Shown piece by piece: positions 13,156-26,076 of a stretch of DNA of 64,000 nt. The notes beneath the pieces are model-generated. The model was given only the letters and a program-made list of their open reading frames with translations, was not told where the DNA came from and ran no database searches. Positions within the stretch are counted from its first letter, which is position 1; each line of letters starts with the position of its first letter. The stretch is from Eunapius fragilis. Its lineage: Eukaryota; Porifera; Demospongiae; Spongillida; Spongillidae. The position numbers and the translations under genes were made by a program. Location: NCBI GenBank assembly GCA_963681505.1, contig OY811976.1:6004003-6068002 (forward strand). Direction: 5' to 3'.

Positions 13156-13866
13156 ATATGATATGCCCAAGCAAGATTAATTATATCAAACAAGATTTTT
13201 TAGCACATCTGTTACTACATGTATAATTTAGTATGATGATTGTTTGCCATGATGGGGAAGGGGAGGGGGGGGGGGGGGGGGAGTACGCAATAGGTCTGAA
13301 TATCATTTTGCCACTATAACTATGCTATCATAAATATCAGATAGAGAATTTTTTTGGGGGGGGGGAGGGGGGGGGGGGGGGCACGTGCCCTCCTCCCTAG
13401 CTCTCCATTATCTACGGCCTTGCAATGCAAGTGGAATCTGCATGGGTGGGGTTAAGTTAAATGGAGTGAGGGAGATGTGCAAGAGGAAAGGCTGATCCCT
13501 AGTATATATAGCTCTAGCTGTTAGATGGTTGTATAAGTGACCACTTCAATTGTGCATCTACTGTTGTATTATGTACAAGCCACTGCATTGAATTGTTGGA
13601 ATTTTAATTTTCTCTACACTCCTATCAATTTTTCTTAATAGAAGAGGGTATATTCAGCAATCTAGTCATAACCTTTTATTGGTCAGGATAACTAGCCTAT
13701 CCAATGCAATGCACGGTGCCTGTATATACCTGTAAATCCAGGGTATGTATCTTTACATACATGAAGTTCTTTGTATGGTCAACTCGTATAGTTAATTAAA
13801 AGCAATGCAAGCCCCCTCCACAAATCACGTGAGATATTAATGCACACCGCCTTGTATTGATATTCT
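13156..13866. other. Intergenic with poly-G tracts
   Basis: Separates the coiled-coil gene from the phosphatase gene. Two guanine-rich runs (13261-13281 and 13356-13382) on the plus strand could form quadruplexes or simply be slippage tracts. A near-identical ancestral 5' flank is not obvious upstream of the paralogous phosphatase gene. The remainder is unremarkable AT-rich DNA. Confidence 0.5.
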
Positions 13867-16241
13867 ATGAGCTACATTTACGTGTTAGCTCTCCTTTCAG
13901 CGGGACTGCAGCTAGGGTATTGCCATGTGCAGCCCACGTTTACGGACCTGCTTCGCTACGATCGAGCTACAGCTAATATAGACGGTACGCCTCTTTAATA
14001 ACGCCTTATTCTTTCAAGACGTCGTTTTATGCAGGCTCCGTGAGAATTTACGCAACACCAACGCTTCTGGTGACGACTGGGGACTGGATCACCGTCGCCT
14101 GGGACAACACTGGCGTTCCCAGTAGGTCCGACTGGGTGGGCGTGTTCACGCCACCTGTAAATGGCTCGATCGACCTTCGCCACCACGCCCCCATCAAATA
14201 CCAGGTATAATGACATTATGTAGCTGGCGCTCTCTCATTACAACATAGGATGCCCTTTTTTACGAGGCATGCGCAATCGCCTTGAGATTGAAGAACAGTC
14301 GCGTCCCCAGACTTATCTTTAGCACCCCATGCATGTTTGCATTATTTATAGTAAAGCAATCTGCTCTGGAGTCGTTTGGTGTTGCTAAGCACGTCCCACG
14401 GAGTTGTGCCAACTCTTACCCCCCAATTTCAAGCCCTGCATTTGCATTGTATTCACATCCGTGTCCTATCTATCTATGTGCTTGAAAGAGCATTGGTCAT
14501 GTTTACCTCTATGACTATAATCTTTAGAATACAATGCTGTCCTTTACCCATGTCCAATGATGAGGGCTTTTATATGGTGTGCTTTTACGGCCTACTGCTG
14601 TTTGCCCACACCCTCCCTCACCCTCTTCTCGCCCTCTTTTTACCCCCTTCCTGCCTGCCATGTCACACATGTTGACTTCCTTTTCCAACCTCTTCAGTAT
14701 GCCAACTTCAGTTCCTCCTACATGAGCACAGGTGTGGGATCACTGAGGTTCCAGATGATCAACATGCGTGATGACATGATTGTCGGGTTTTTCACTGGAG
14801 GTGGGTTGCATTCCACACACACACACACATACACACACACATACACACATACACACATATACACACACATACTTTGATGCACTAGTGCATGTACGTTGTG
14901 GCTCCTTCTAATAGCACCTATATTTCTACTCTACACAAAATATACAAAATGTACTCTGATTATATGCGTGATTTTAATAATCCAAACAGTTAAGTATTCA
15001 CACACTTTAATAACTCCAATTGTGCATCTGTAGTACCAAGTGATAACAAGAGAGGCATGTATTTTACTCCACAAGATTATGGCGAGATCAACATCTGTTT
15101 GGATGGGTGTTTGTTGCATTCTGAATCTTTGGGTAATAATTTTAATAGATCCTTTTCTCTAATAAAATGTGATAACAAAGAGTCCCAAGCTTTGAACTTA
15201 ATTTGATTCTTATCATCATGGCTGCCAAAATGTGCTATATAATTTCTCATCTCTATGCAAGAAGGGTCTATTGCACCAAAATGCTTTAGCTAGGACTGTA
15301 TAAATTGGTTGTGTGCTGCCCTGCCCTATGAAGGTTCAGAGGATCCAGTGCTCTTGGCTGTCTCTGATGTGATCACATTTCAGAACTACAACGAACCACT
15401 TCAAGGACATCTGGTCCTAACCAATGATCCTACTGAAGTCATGTGAGGGTCATGTGGTGGCATTGCACACACACACATACACACACACACACACACCTCC
15501 TTTGTGTACTTTATCTCTCTCTTTGTCCACCCATCTCTTTATCTTTCCTTTCTTTCCCACCACCATCCAGCCTCATCTGGGTCACACGAGATGCAGACAT
15601 GCCTCAGGTGCACTGGGGAACACAGAGTGGAACCTATATCGTTTCTAAAATGGTCAGTTCTCCTTTCTTCTGTATCAGCCCATCCCATAATACCCATCAA
15701 CTGTCCTTTTTAAATATAATGATAAATGGTGTTGGTTACAGTAGATTTTCACATCATGGTCAAATAAGCCTCCCTACATATAGCAGTGCTGATGTAAGCT
15801 ATTGGGTTAGTAAAATAACGACAACCTGCAATTTTAAATATAAGCTTTATAATTATTTTGAACATGTAATCATTATATGGGACAGTGTCCAGCAAAATCA
15901 CCCTTCTGGATAGTTTTACAAGTTTTCAAATTTTTTCATTTTCCGTGAAATTTAAAGAGCTTCTATCAAATGGTCCTTACCCATCCTAAATTGGACTATC
16001 CATCATAAAGTTATTAGGCACTGAATTTATAATTAGCCATACATTTCAATGCGAGCATTACTTTTTTTTTTGCTTGTCCTGGAAAATTTGATAAAGTTTT
16101 ATAAGGGTGATTTTGATGGAAACTGTTCCGTATGTATCAAAATAGCAATTTTGTATAAATAGTTACTAAACAATAGTATAAAGATCAACCTCCACACACA
16201 CGTGCACACACACACGCACACATGCACATGCACACACACAT

Positions 16242-16312
<71 letters not shown>

Positions 16313-19300
16313 AGGCCACCAGTAGTACCTATCAAGCAGAGGACATGTGTGGATCCCCGGCCACAGACTTTGGCTTCCTGGACCCAGGAATGCTCCACCA
16401 GGTCACCATGGACAAGTAAGTCATTGAAGAACCAATGGTACACATTTATAAGGCAATGTTGGAATAAGATAGAAGACTTCATGCTTGGCCTATACTTGTA
16501 TGCATACGCAAGTACATGATAAAAATACCCCAAACTTCGGCTAATGTTGTTTACATATGGTACCATACAGTTTTTTTTACGAATGGGCAGTGTCCTGTAA
16601 AATCATCCTTTTGGGTAGTTTTACACATTTCTAATGTTTTGAGTTCCCCTGAACTGCAAAGAACCTCTATCAAATTGTCATTATTATTAGCATCCACAGT
16701 TGGACTATCCATCATAAAGTTTTGAGGGAAGATTGTGCACTAGGATACTGACAATCTTCCATATCATGTCATTTTAATCTTGTCACCGTCTTTGCTATTT
16801 TTGGTATCCAGTTACTTGATCACACAGGTCCATTCTCTTGGACTTCATGCATTCAGTTCTGTGTTGTGCTCAGCTGCTAATAATGTTCATACCTCTCTCC
16901 TCCAGCCTAGAGCCTGGGCAGACATACTTCTATATGTTTGGGGATACGTTTGGGGTCAGTGAGGAGTACACTTTCACAGCACCCCCTGGGCCAAGTCCTG
17001 ACTCTTCTGTTAGAGTTGTAGTCTACGGAGGTGAGCTGGTTTTCCTATCTTCCCCCTGTGGGTTCAAGGTCTGATTGTTCAGCATGTACCAACAGGAATC
17101 AGTTGGGGTGGAGATGTTTGTATGTTTGAAGTAACTGTGTAAAGCAGTTGCTCATATACTGTGGTCAGATTCAAAGTACCACACTGCACATTACAGGGTT
17201 AAGACCTTATGTTAAATGCAGGTGCACCAGCCAGATAGGAAAGCTGTGTGATTTTTGTTTGTACCATGTACGGCTGTTATTAACTATATCATATGTACAA
17301 TCCATGTTGACATCATGTACCTGTCACATCCTCCCTGAGCTGTGGCTGGCATGCATGTAAAAACTCTCCCTATTTATCATTCTCCTCCCCACTCCATCTC
17401 CATCCTCCTCCCCATTCTCCCACCTCTCCTCCCCCTCGCAGACATGGGTAATGGACAGGTGGACGACAGTCTTCAGATCATGGTAGCACAACAGCCAGCA
17501 CTCAACACCACCAACCTCATATACAACCAGATTGACCAGACTGACCTGGTCCTGCACATTGGAGACATCAGCTATGCCAGAGGCTACGCCAGTGTGGTCA
17601 GTTGGGGGTATAGTGGGTGTGGTTATACCAAGGGTGTGGTCAGTTAGGTTATAGTGGGTGTAGTTTTGCCAAAGTCGCTTGAACACACAGCTTTGTACTT
17701 GTAGATAGTTTTGTCAAAGTATCACTGGTGCCTCACCAAGCTGTATCATACCATACATTAGATCAGTATGCCTACCATACTGCTCCTATGTGCAATAGCT
17801 GTTCTATTCTTTTCATACATCTCATCTTACCTCTTGTATTACAGTGGGAGGAATTTTTTAACCAAATCCAACCCATTGCTACCCGTGTGCCATACATGGT
17901 GTGTATAGGGAACCATGAGAGGGACTTCCCTAACTCTGGGTAAGCTCTATGATGTTGTATACCTCGTGTGTTTTAATAGCACTTTTATGACCAGTTCATA
18001 TTACAATGGCACTGACTCCAATGGAGAGTGTGGAGTACCTTATGAGAAGAGATTTCCAATGCCCACACCAGCACAAGACCAACCTTGGTGAGGAAGGGAG
18101 GGTCAAGCAAAGGGGTGGAGGGATGGATGTCTTTACTGCTTAGTGGAATGCTTTCATATTTAGTTTCGTTACCTTCCCATAGGTTTGGTTTTGACTTTGG
18201 TAGTGTCCACTTTGTGCTGATGAGTACTGAGCACAGCTTCAGTACAGGGTCAGCCCAACTCCAGTACCTTGATGAACATCTTAGCACTGTGGACCGCTCC
18301 AAGACACCATGGCTGATATTTGCTGGTCACAGGTGAACAACCACATTGCTGCATGATATGCAGTAATATCTTGTCCCCAGACCTATGTACATTGACAGTA
18401 CCGATTGGATTTTGCCTGATGGTGTCCAGCCAGTTGCCCTCTTGCTAAGAGAATATGTGGAGCCATTGCTCAAGGTACATGTATAGAGTAAAGTTTGGAA
18501 TGCAGGATTTGTTTTATTTGCACATGTACTTGTATATTCTGCTGTCTTGTGGTCTGGGGATTACTACTACAATTAAGGGGTTAACCCTGATTCACCATAC
18601 CTCCTCAAGGCCATCAATATTTATAATGCCCTTGTTTCTCCCAATGACGCTCTTTTATCAACATTTGACTCCATCCACACCATTCGACATGTTTTGTCAC
18701 AGAATCTTGAAGACAAACAGTTTCAATCTCTCTTGCAATGCAGCACCCTGGCTGACCGAGCCTGACTTCTTTCCGTCTCATCCCCACATGCTAGCTCTTG
18801 GTTGCGCGTTACCCTATCACCAGCCTTAGGCTTGCATTTAACACCATCCGAATGTCAATTTGCCATCAAATGGTGGCTTGGTATTCAGCTATGTGAGCCT
18901 GGCTCTGTGTGTGCCCTTTGCCCAACCAAAGCCCTTGAGGCTCACCACGCCCTAACCTGCAAGAGGGGTAGTGATGTAATTGCGCGTCACAACCACCTTC
19001 GCGACACCTTGCATCACCTCTTCAAGAGAGCCTTATACAACTCTAAAAGCTGGAAGTTGGCAGTGGTCTTGGCCATGACCAGAAACAATCTAGACCTGCA
19101 GACATACTAGTCAACAACTGGGGCATCAATGGCAAACCTGCTGCGTTCGAATTATCTGTGTCGTCTCCGCTAAAACCTGACATAGTTTCCGAAGCGGGAC
19201 ACACAGCAGGCTCTGCAGCTTTTGCCACAGAACAGCGAAAGATATAAGCAAATTCAGGGATCTGTGATGAACTAGGCTGGAGTTGCATACCCCTTGTTGT

Positions 19301-22298
19301 TGAATCATTCGGGGCCTGGGGCCAACTAGCCTCTAACACATTCAAGAAACTTGCTTCCCGCATTTCAGTCCAGGTTAACTCCTCCACTTCCACCACTCTG
19401 GACAGCATTTACTAAACCTTTCCCTTGTGCGCTCGAATGCCAGCCCGGGTGAAAAAATACACGTAGTAACGCGTTATTACGCGTGAAAATGGGACATAAA
19501 TAACGCCAAAACACGCGATTTTCAAGATGATTATCTCCTTGATTGTGCAATACAATAGAGTAGAATTTTGCCTATACACAAAGCGGTCCAGTGTGTATAA
19601 AGTTCCAAAGACTGGTTGGTTTGGCATGCATCGCTCCGATGATATTCACATTCAATGTACTAGCTTAATTTCGCGGGCTTTTGTATACTTTCCCAAGAAA
19701 TCAAGTTCGTACTTGAATGTGAATATCTTCGGAACGATGCATGCCAAACCAACCAGTCTTTGGAACTTTATACACACTGGACCGCTTTGTGTATAGGCAA
19801 AATTCAACTCTATTGTATTGCACAATCAAGGAGATAATCATCTTGAAAATCGCGTGTTTTGGCGTTATTTATGTCCCATTTTCACGCGTAATAACGCGTT
19901 ACTACGTGTATTTTTTCACCCGGGAGAGCATTTCTTGCAAGGGCAGGCCCCCGTGCTAAAGTCTCAAAACTCTACTTAGTTGGTTGACTCATACATAGTT
20001 ACATAGTTTACTAGTTAAATACTTGTTTATCCTGTAAGTGCATTTGTCTTTTTAACCATTATATAATAAAAACCCTGATTAGTTAAAGGTTCATTTGCTA
20101 GCTAACAAACTATCAGTGGAAGGTTAGCAATTATGTCCATGGTTATCTAACTTTACCTAAGGGAAGTAATCTATTTCATAGCACAAATATTTTTAGTGCA
20201 AAAGTTTTATCAGTGCTAATGTGCTATTTTGCAATATACCTGCACACATGTGTACATTAACTTATAGTTTAGCTCAAAAATGTAATTTTAATCATTTACA
20301 GTATAAAGTTAAGTATCCAGCGATGATAAGTGCCAAATGGGTTAACTGTTTGCTCTAGAATTTTTGTCCATAATGTGAAAATGAACTGTCATAAAACCAT
20401 TTGGGCTAACTCCTAATATTTGGGTTTAAACAATGCAGTGCTATGGACCGCAAAACAGTAGACAATTTACCACTCATCGGTAACATATTTGAATTTTTTT
20501 AGATAGTGTTTAATTGCACCCTCTACCTTGCTGTTGCATAGTAATCAAATGCCAAAAGTGAAAACCTCAAGGATTGTGCGAAAGTTCAGTTGACAATTTT
20601 TTTACAGGGGGTAGGGGGGAGGTGTGATAAAGATAAGGCAGTCTGAGGGCTATGTAATGGGCTTTGTTTATCAAGTTGAGTGGTACTTACAACAGTGGGG
20701 CACTTTTAAGACAAATCATGTAGGCAAAGTCCTATAAAATTACTATCATCTCCCCTCAGAAATACAACGTGGATGTAGCCTTCTGGGGCCATCACCACTC
20801 CTACCAGCGGTCCTGCCCCGTGTTTGATGGGAAGTGCACAGAGGGAGCGACCACACACATTGTGGTGGGGATGGGAGGACAGGGCCTGTCACAGGACCTT
20901 GAGTACGTGAGGTTCATTTACTTTAATACAAAATATTTTTGAAGTGGGTGCAACAAACGTACAACTGAACTTTTTAAACACATTACTCTAATTTCTTAGT
21001 GGTGGGAGAGGAGGGAGATGTTGACAATGAAAAGTTATCTTGTCAATCATTTGTAATGTTACAAACTAAATTACACCATTTTGACTTTTATTGTTGTCTG
21101 AGTGTTGGAAGGCTGCATTGCAGGGTGCAAAGTGTTGGATATTTAAGCATGCTGCTGATACCTTCATTCAGCGCTGCTACCATAGCATATAGCCAGTGGT
21201 GAGAGATGTGGTGGTACCATACCTTGGCTAAGCATAGCTAATGCTCTTGAATCTATAATAATGTGATTTAATTTCTCTAACTAAATTGCTTATGTGCACT
21301 TATTGTGTATTAATTATCAGTGATACATGCGTGATGCATGCATGATACATGCATGTATGCTCATTGAATTATGTTCAAAAACAGAAAGAATTTTATTGCT
21401 ATGCCATTTATTTTACTTTTGAACTCAACTTTTTTTTAAAGTCAATGGTAAATCTCACAAACGCCTAGTGTGTGAATTTAATTTGACAGCATGACTGCAG
21501 TGTATGCATGTGGTATCTGTGTGTATTGTTAAAAACTATCCGAGTATCTTCAAGTAGATTTGAATTACAATGAATGTCTGCTAACAATATGGGCTTAATC
21601 CACGTTCCATCACTGCAGTCCAATCAACCCTGACTGGCTTGTGGCTATTGATGACCATGTAAGAGTACAACCTAATTATGTACAATACCCAGATTGTGCA
21701 CATAAAAGTGATACTTACAGGTGCAATTCACTTTGGAGTAGTGGCCACCTTAAACATACAGCTTTGGTTATAGTCAACCACATTTGCTTACTATTCATGC
21801 CTGTTTGAAGTACTAAGTGAAGTGGGATTGTTTTTCAGTTTCTAAATCGATATTAGATGGGAACAAAGTTGGCAGAACCCACGACATTAACATTTTAGGT
21901 TGTTATGTTTACCCGATGCAAGTCTGGCTACACTGTACATATATATACCAACAACCCTTGCATGGATTGTACACTCATTTATAGCCTTGTCCCATACAAT
22001 GGAAAGATCCCAACAAAGCTTGGGTTTGGATTATCCTAAGTAGTGGAAGGCACAAGGGAGTAATAAAATTGATTACTACTTTTAAAAGTTAACATAATTT
22101 AATAATTACCCATACGGACTATGAGTCATACGTTTGTGGTGAGAGATGTGGTGAGAATCTTTTCTGAATTATATTCTTTCTCTCCTGTTCCAGCACTGGG
22201 GCTTTTCCCGCTTCAGTGCTAATTCCACTACATTGGTGTTTGAATATGTGAGAGATGACGATGGTCACGTTCATGACACTCTTGTGCTCACCAAGTGA
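13867..22298 (+). CDS. Purple acid phosphatase, copy A (560 aa, complete)
   Basis: Secreted binuclear metal phosphomonoesterase of the long PAP type. Exons: 13867-13984, 14035-14204, 14698-14800, 15334-15442, 15571-15652, 16315-16415, 16906-17030, 17442-17596, 17845-17939, 17995-18087, 18183-18332, 18381-18474, 20760-20902, 21619-21658, 22194-22298; 1683 nt. A signal peptide ([19 protein letters not shown]) is followed by an Ig/FN3-like N-domain, including DWVGVFTPP. All metal-binding motifs are present: GDMG (Asp270), GDISY (Asp311, Tyr314), GNHE (Asn344), GHRPMY (His433), GHHHSYQR (His476, His478). Tyr314 is the residue whose charge transfer to iron gives these enzymes their purple colour. 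Intron 12 is enlarged by a retroelement remnant and a foldback element; introns 3, 4 and 5 hold CA repeats. Physiological substrate unknown. Confidence 0.95.
15879..16129. mobile_element. MITE family B, copy in PAP-A intron 5
   Basis: About 250 bp with inverted ends GGGACAGTGTCCAGCAAAAT and, at the other end, TTTTGATGGAAACTGTTCC. Related copies lie at 33147-33348, 50558-50798 and 56088-56378, and a partial one at about 16585-16725. All share an interior containing a TTGGACTATCCATCAT-type segment. No coding capacity, so a non-autonomous DNA transposon is the simplest reading. The superfamily is not determined because target duplications are unclear. Confidence 0.75.
16197..16313. repeat. (CA)n microsatellite abutting the exon 6 acceptor
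   Basis: More than 100 bp of CA repeat runs directly into the 3' splice site (CACACACCAG|GCC) of PAP-A exon 6, so the usual polypyrimidine tract is replaced by CA repeat. The same arrangement occurs in copy B at 60118-60183. Confidence 0.9.
18590..19975 (+). pseudogene. Retroelement C-terminal fragment, decayed
   Basis: In PAP-A intron 12. Translating in shifting frames gives pieces typical of the C-terminal part of a reverse-transcriptase-type polyprotein that is common in invertebrate genomes: [38 protein letters not shown] (a Cys/His cluster), then [19 protein letters not shown] and [19 protein letters not shown]. Stops and frameshifts (for example near 18763 and 19239) interrupt it, so it is dead. 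It is interrupted by the foldback element at 19444-19924 and resumes for about 50 bp beyond it. The exact retroelement clade was not determined. Confidence 0.75.
19444..19924. mobile_element. 481-bp foldback element
   Basis: A near-perfect inverted repeat with arms of about 200 bp, starting CCCGGGTGAAAAAATACACG and ending with the complement. The arms include the conspicuous ACGCGTTATTACGCGTG block. Because each arm encodes the complement of the other, the same peptide (starting [15 protein letters not shown]) appears on both strands; these frames are shadows. It is inserted in the retroelement remnant; flanks show at most a 2-bp AG duplication. Confidence 0.85.
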
Positions 22299-23680
22299 CA
22301 TGAAAATGGTGTTATTATAAATGCAGCAGTGCTTATCATCACATGCACTGCACATTAGTTTCGTCTTGTATTGTATGATGCTTGAAGGCAGACCAATGAA
22401 ATGAATTTTCAGCACGAATAGATTTGTGCAAGTACAGGTGATCATGCCACACACCAGCACCTTCTCACATGCCCAGTGTACGCATTTTATAAGACAACAG
22501 ATCATTTTATGTGAGCATGCACAAAGGCAATCAAATGGCATCTATATGCACTAATAAGGAGACAGGTTCACACTCTGAAGTCTTGATCTAAACATTTGTT
22601 TGGTGGAAGCAGCGACAACAGTATCAGTAACGAATTTCAATTACAAATAACTCTGGCAGAGAAGAAATTAGAGTGAAAATTATGGTATGGTAATGACACG
22701 GATGATATGGGTACCTCTGGTACAATATGGTGACAAATTGATGTTGAAGAAGGCTGATGCATCTAGGTCCACAAGCTTTTTAGAACACATCAGGAGATCA
22801 AAATACACTCTGCAATATTCCAAAACCCAAATTGATAAGACAATCGGCATAACTCATGTTAGGCAATTTTACTTGTTTAAATGTCACTCTGGTACAAATG
22901 TTGAACTCTCTCAACACATGCAATGTCATGTATGAGCCATGGCCATGGATTCATACAGGTCTGACATTACTTTGTATACAATGGAGATATCAAGTGTGTG
23001 AAGACCTCGCAAAAGAGAACACCTTTGGTAAGCCTTTGCAGCAATAGATGCACAATGTAACTGGGTTTTAAGTCTGATTATATATGAACACTAAAGTCAT
23101 AAATATTGTAAACTCTGTCTAATAATATATCACTCAAAGAGTACAAAGTCTGAGAGTACAAAGTGTTGGCAGAGCCATACCAAAGGTTTGCATTTCTGAA
23201 AAGCAATATTAAGTTGCCAGGTTTGAGACCATGTACAAAAAATTTGACAGGGATAACAGTGAAACTGAATCAGAAGAGTGAGCAAAATAGTTTAGTATCA
23301 TCTGCTTGAGTTGGTGGTAACAAGAAATCAGGAAAATTATTGATATATCAGTATAAGACGCAAGAGGGGACCGAGCACTGAGCCTTACTAGTAAAAGGTA
23401 GACAAGAAGACATTGATTCACCAATACAGACTTGTTGCGAGCGATCTGTAAGAAAGGGAAATAACCATCACACTAATGGTAAGCAAAGACTGCAGTACCG
23501 AATAGCTAGTTTAAACAGCAGCTTCTAAAAACAGAGAAATTGAATCAAAGGCTCACTCAATTTTAGATTGAATATCATGAAAGAAAGTCCATTCATTAAT
23601 TGTGGCTTGCAACTGAGTACAAGAAGAGCGCCTAGCAAGGAAAACCAAATTGATCTTTAGAGATAATATTATTTGCGAAG
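22299..23680. other. Intergenic, no gene recognised
   Basis: Contains the 3' UTR of PAP-A and about 1.3 kb of AT-rich DNA. Several short frames exist on both strands but none shows a domain, splice-linked neighbours or compositional bias. Confidence 0.45.
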
Positions 23681-23683
23681 AAA

Positions 23684-24030
23684 GGACATCGGAAGTTTCA
23701 GAAACTTTCATACTGGATTTGACCTCGACTGCATGTGAAATCATTAAAAACACGCGACCCGTTTATAACGAGACTCCTGACGATCAGATCGCTTAGCTAG
23801 TTGTTTTATTCGAATGATAGTACGAAAATGAGTAATTTAATTCTCGTTTGTTTTGTGTCGCAAAACTGCGCGGTTGTAGAGAACAAAAGGGTACTGCCCG
23901 TCCTCGTACCCAGTCCCGGAATTATCCTCTTTCTCCTCCTTCTTGACCACGCGTAACTTGGGATAGGAACACATTTAAAGAATGGAAATTTCACCAATAG
24001 CTTCAGAATTGGCTGGAGGAGTGCCTACTG
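23684..24030 (-). repeat. Interspersed repeat R3, copy 1
   Basis: About 340-bp repeat, minus orientation here, found again at 36887-37240 and 55738-56070. Shared landmarks are TTCTGAAGCTATTGGTG near the start, GACTGGGTACGAGGACGGG, ACCACGCGGTT-like, CGGGTCGCGT and a short terminal stem-loop. All three copies lie near a foldback MITE of family MF1. No long conserved frame. Confidence 0.75.
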
Positions 24031-24255
24031 TGATCAAAAAGTCGATTGTATATTTTGGTAATTGTATTGTTATATTGGGCCGTACTAAACGCTACTTGTG
24101 ACATTACATGGCAGAATCTTGACGAGTTTAGAATTGTCGATAACCAAACCGGAAAACTATAGGAGCAGTAAACTATAGGAGCAGTAGCAAATGATTTACA
24201 ATCAACTTCATCTATTTGGTAGTATAATTAGATATGAGGGAAAAATCCTATGAAA

Positions 24256-24397
24256 CAAGTAACTAAAAACATTCTCTATGAGAAAGTTGGTGAGATATAG
24301 GATTTGAAGGCAATGGTGGTGTAAATAGCAAGGAAACAAGGGTCTGTAATAGTAAGGGAAAATGTCAATATTTAGCAAACGAAGATAGTATATGCTG
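24256..24397. mobile_element. MF1 foldback MITE, left half (split copy)
   Basis: Left arm of a palindromic MITE that reads CAAGTAACTAAAAACATTCT, then GAGAAAGTTGGTGAGATATAGG, and on to TAGTAAGGGAAAATG. Its matching right arm is at 29219-29358. The two halves share private variants (GTAAATAGCAAGG, CTGTAATAGTAAGG) not found in other copies, so they are arms of one MITE now separated by 4.8 kb. Intact MF1 copies of 284 and 288 bp lie at 36557-36840 and 54607-54894. Confidence 0.85.
24393..24397. repeat. 5-bp target duplication TGCTG, left
   Basis: TGCTG immediately precedes CACAGTGG at the left end of the RAG1-like element; the same five bases (29219-29223) follow its right end. A GC-rich 5-bp duplication is what Transib/RAG-type transposases make. 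Confidence 0.8.
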
Positions 24398-24872
24398 CAC
24401 AGTGGTTTAAGAGCAGGACATTGGGTATGGGTATGATGCATTTTTTTTTTTGCATAAACATTGTTGTAACTGATTGAAGTGTTACATTTTATTAGTAAAA
24501 TAAGAAATAGAATTTTTTTTTTAAAGCTGTGCACATCGAAAGTGAATTTGATGTGCGTTTTTCATTTCTGCTTACTTGAATTTTATCTGCTTTCCAAAAT
24601 ATATAAATTTGCAGTTTAGTATGTGAGTAAATAGCGTTTGTTCTGCTATTTCCAATAATACTAAACTCATAGGTACTTGCTTCAAATGCGCGGTAATATG
24701 TTCCCTTTTATACGTAAAAAAACAAAAAAATTTCGATGTACCAACTTCAAGCACTTTTCTACACGATTCTAGGACCGAGCGAAGCAAGGAGTAACGGCCA
24801 ATCGAATCTCCCGTGCATTTCCAATCCTCCAACGTAGCCGACTCCAACCGACTTTCCGTTTAGTGCTGCAAC

Positions 24873-26076
24873 CATAGATTGAAGAATACCTGGATACGAA
24901 ACGCGGAGATAATTAGAAATGATCCGCGTTTCGGCACGTGACACATTTGGTGTAAAATTAAACTTATAAAGAGATAGCCTACCAAGGGCCGAAACTGACT
25001 TGCCATAATACGAGCATAATACGAGCGATACAGGTAACGATTACAGACAGTAAGATACCTGAAACACAGGCCAAAACAGATCCTCTTAACGAGTTGCTTA
25101 CAACTTCCGATACCGTTGGTCCGTTGTTTTCAATACATTTTGCTGTGGCCGGGTTACGTTCGGCTATTCTAGCTTGTCTACATCACCCAAGAATAAAAGC
25201 ACATTCAGCTAGAGAGAGAGAGCTTACAGATGTTTCAAACAGGCACGTTTGATGGAATTGCCGCCTATTTGGAAACGCTTTTTCTGTGTCATTGGTCTGC
25301 AGTCGATTCATCAATCGTGCTTACAAGGCATTTGTTCAATCAGCTACTACACAACTTTAAGTACTATAAGTGCATTCCCTACAAGTGATCATAGTAACTG
25401 CGTAGATGTGTCTAAGTGCTATATACAGTGTAGCTTGCACTGACCGTGCAAGAGATGTACCGAAACATATATCGGTCCAGGGACGATTTAATGAAAATAA
25501 CCCGCACAACTATAACTTCTATAAGACATTTGCATAACGTTGGTCCACCTTTGGTTGTATGCGTTCCACAGAACAACTCTTTCTGAACATTGAAAAACAA
25601 ATTTGGACTTTGTTGCGTGTGTCTGACTCACACACTATGTTCCGAAACACGGTGGGTCCGCGACCTGTTCACCAGGCAGTTGTACACACATGCTAAAGCC
25701 CCTTACAACGGCTATACGTTCGTTCCACAGAGGGAATAGCATAATGCTTTGCTTTTAGAAATGAATAGTTGGAAGCATCTCTAAGCTGAGATATATGTTC
25801 CGAAGAGGCGGAAATGACAGATACGGTACCTACGTAGAGTGTGCTCAGTGATTTGCATGAACAATAGTTACTAACCTGGAAAGCAAGATCAGTGGGAGTA
25901 CGAAGAATGCCTAAGATCTCGATTTTTCTCTTAAACAGCAGTGAAAGTAGGGGGGAAAGCGTAATCTACAAAAGGGTTAACCGAAACACAGTTCACTTGA
26001 AAGGGTCCGCCGCCTACTATTGACAATTCAATGGATCACGTGACGCGTTTCGTATCCAGGTATTCTTCAATCTATG
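24873..26076. mobile_element. Nested 1.2-kb TIR element, non-coding
   Basis: Perfect 33-bp inverted repeats at 24873-24905 and 26044-26076 (starting CATAGATTGAAGAATACC), flanked on both sides by the direct repeat CTGCAAC (24866-24872 and 26077-26083), a 7-bp duplication. The interior has no convincing ORF. It contains a spaced repeat in which CCGAAAC, GGTCC and CGTTCCACAGA recur (around 25458-25570 and 25640-25730, with a weaker CCGAAAC at about 25979). TIR and duplication length are compatible with hAT- or P-type elements, not with the host RAG1-like element. Confidence 0.75.

Noticed and set aside
19412-19959. Twin frames starting [15 protein letters not shown] on both strands
   Set aside because: Both are read from the two arms of the foldback element; identical peptides on opposite strands are a consequence of the palindrome.
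24398-24440. A complete RSS with nonamer next to the heptamer
   Set aside because: At 12- and 23-bp spacing from CACAGTG there is no ACAAAAACC-like nonamer at either end; only the heptamer resembles an RSS.
24759-24944. Minus-strand 61-aa frame (YPGILQSMVAALNGKS...) as a coding exon
   Set aside because: It crosses the TIR boundary of the nested 1.2-kb element and has no supporting splice partners or domain.
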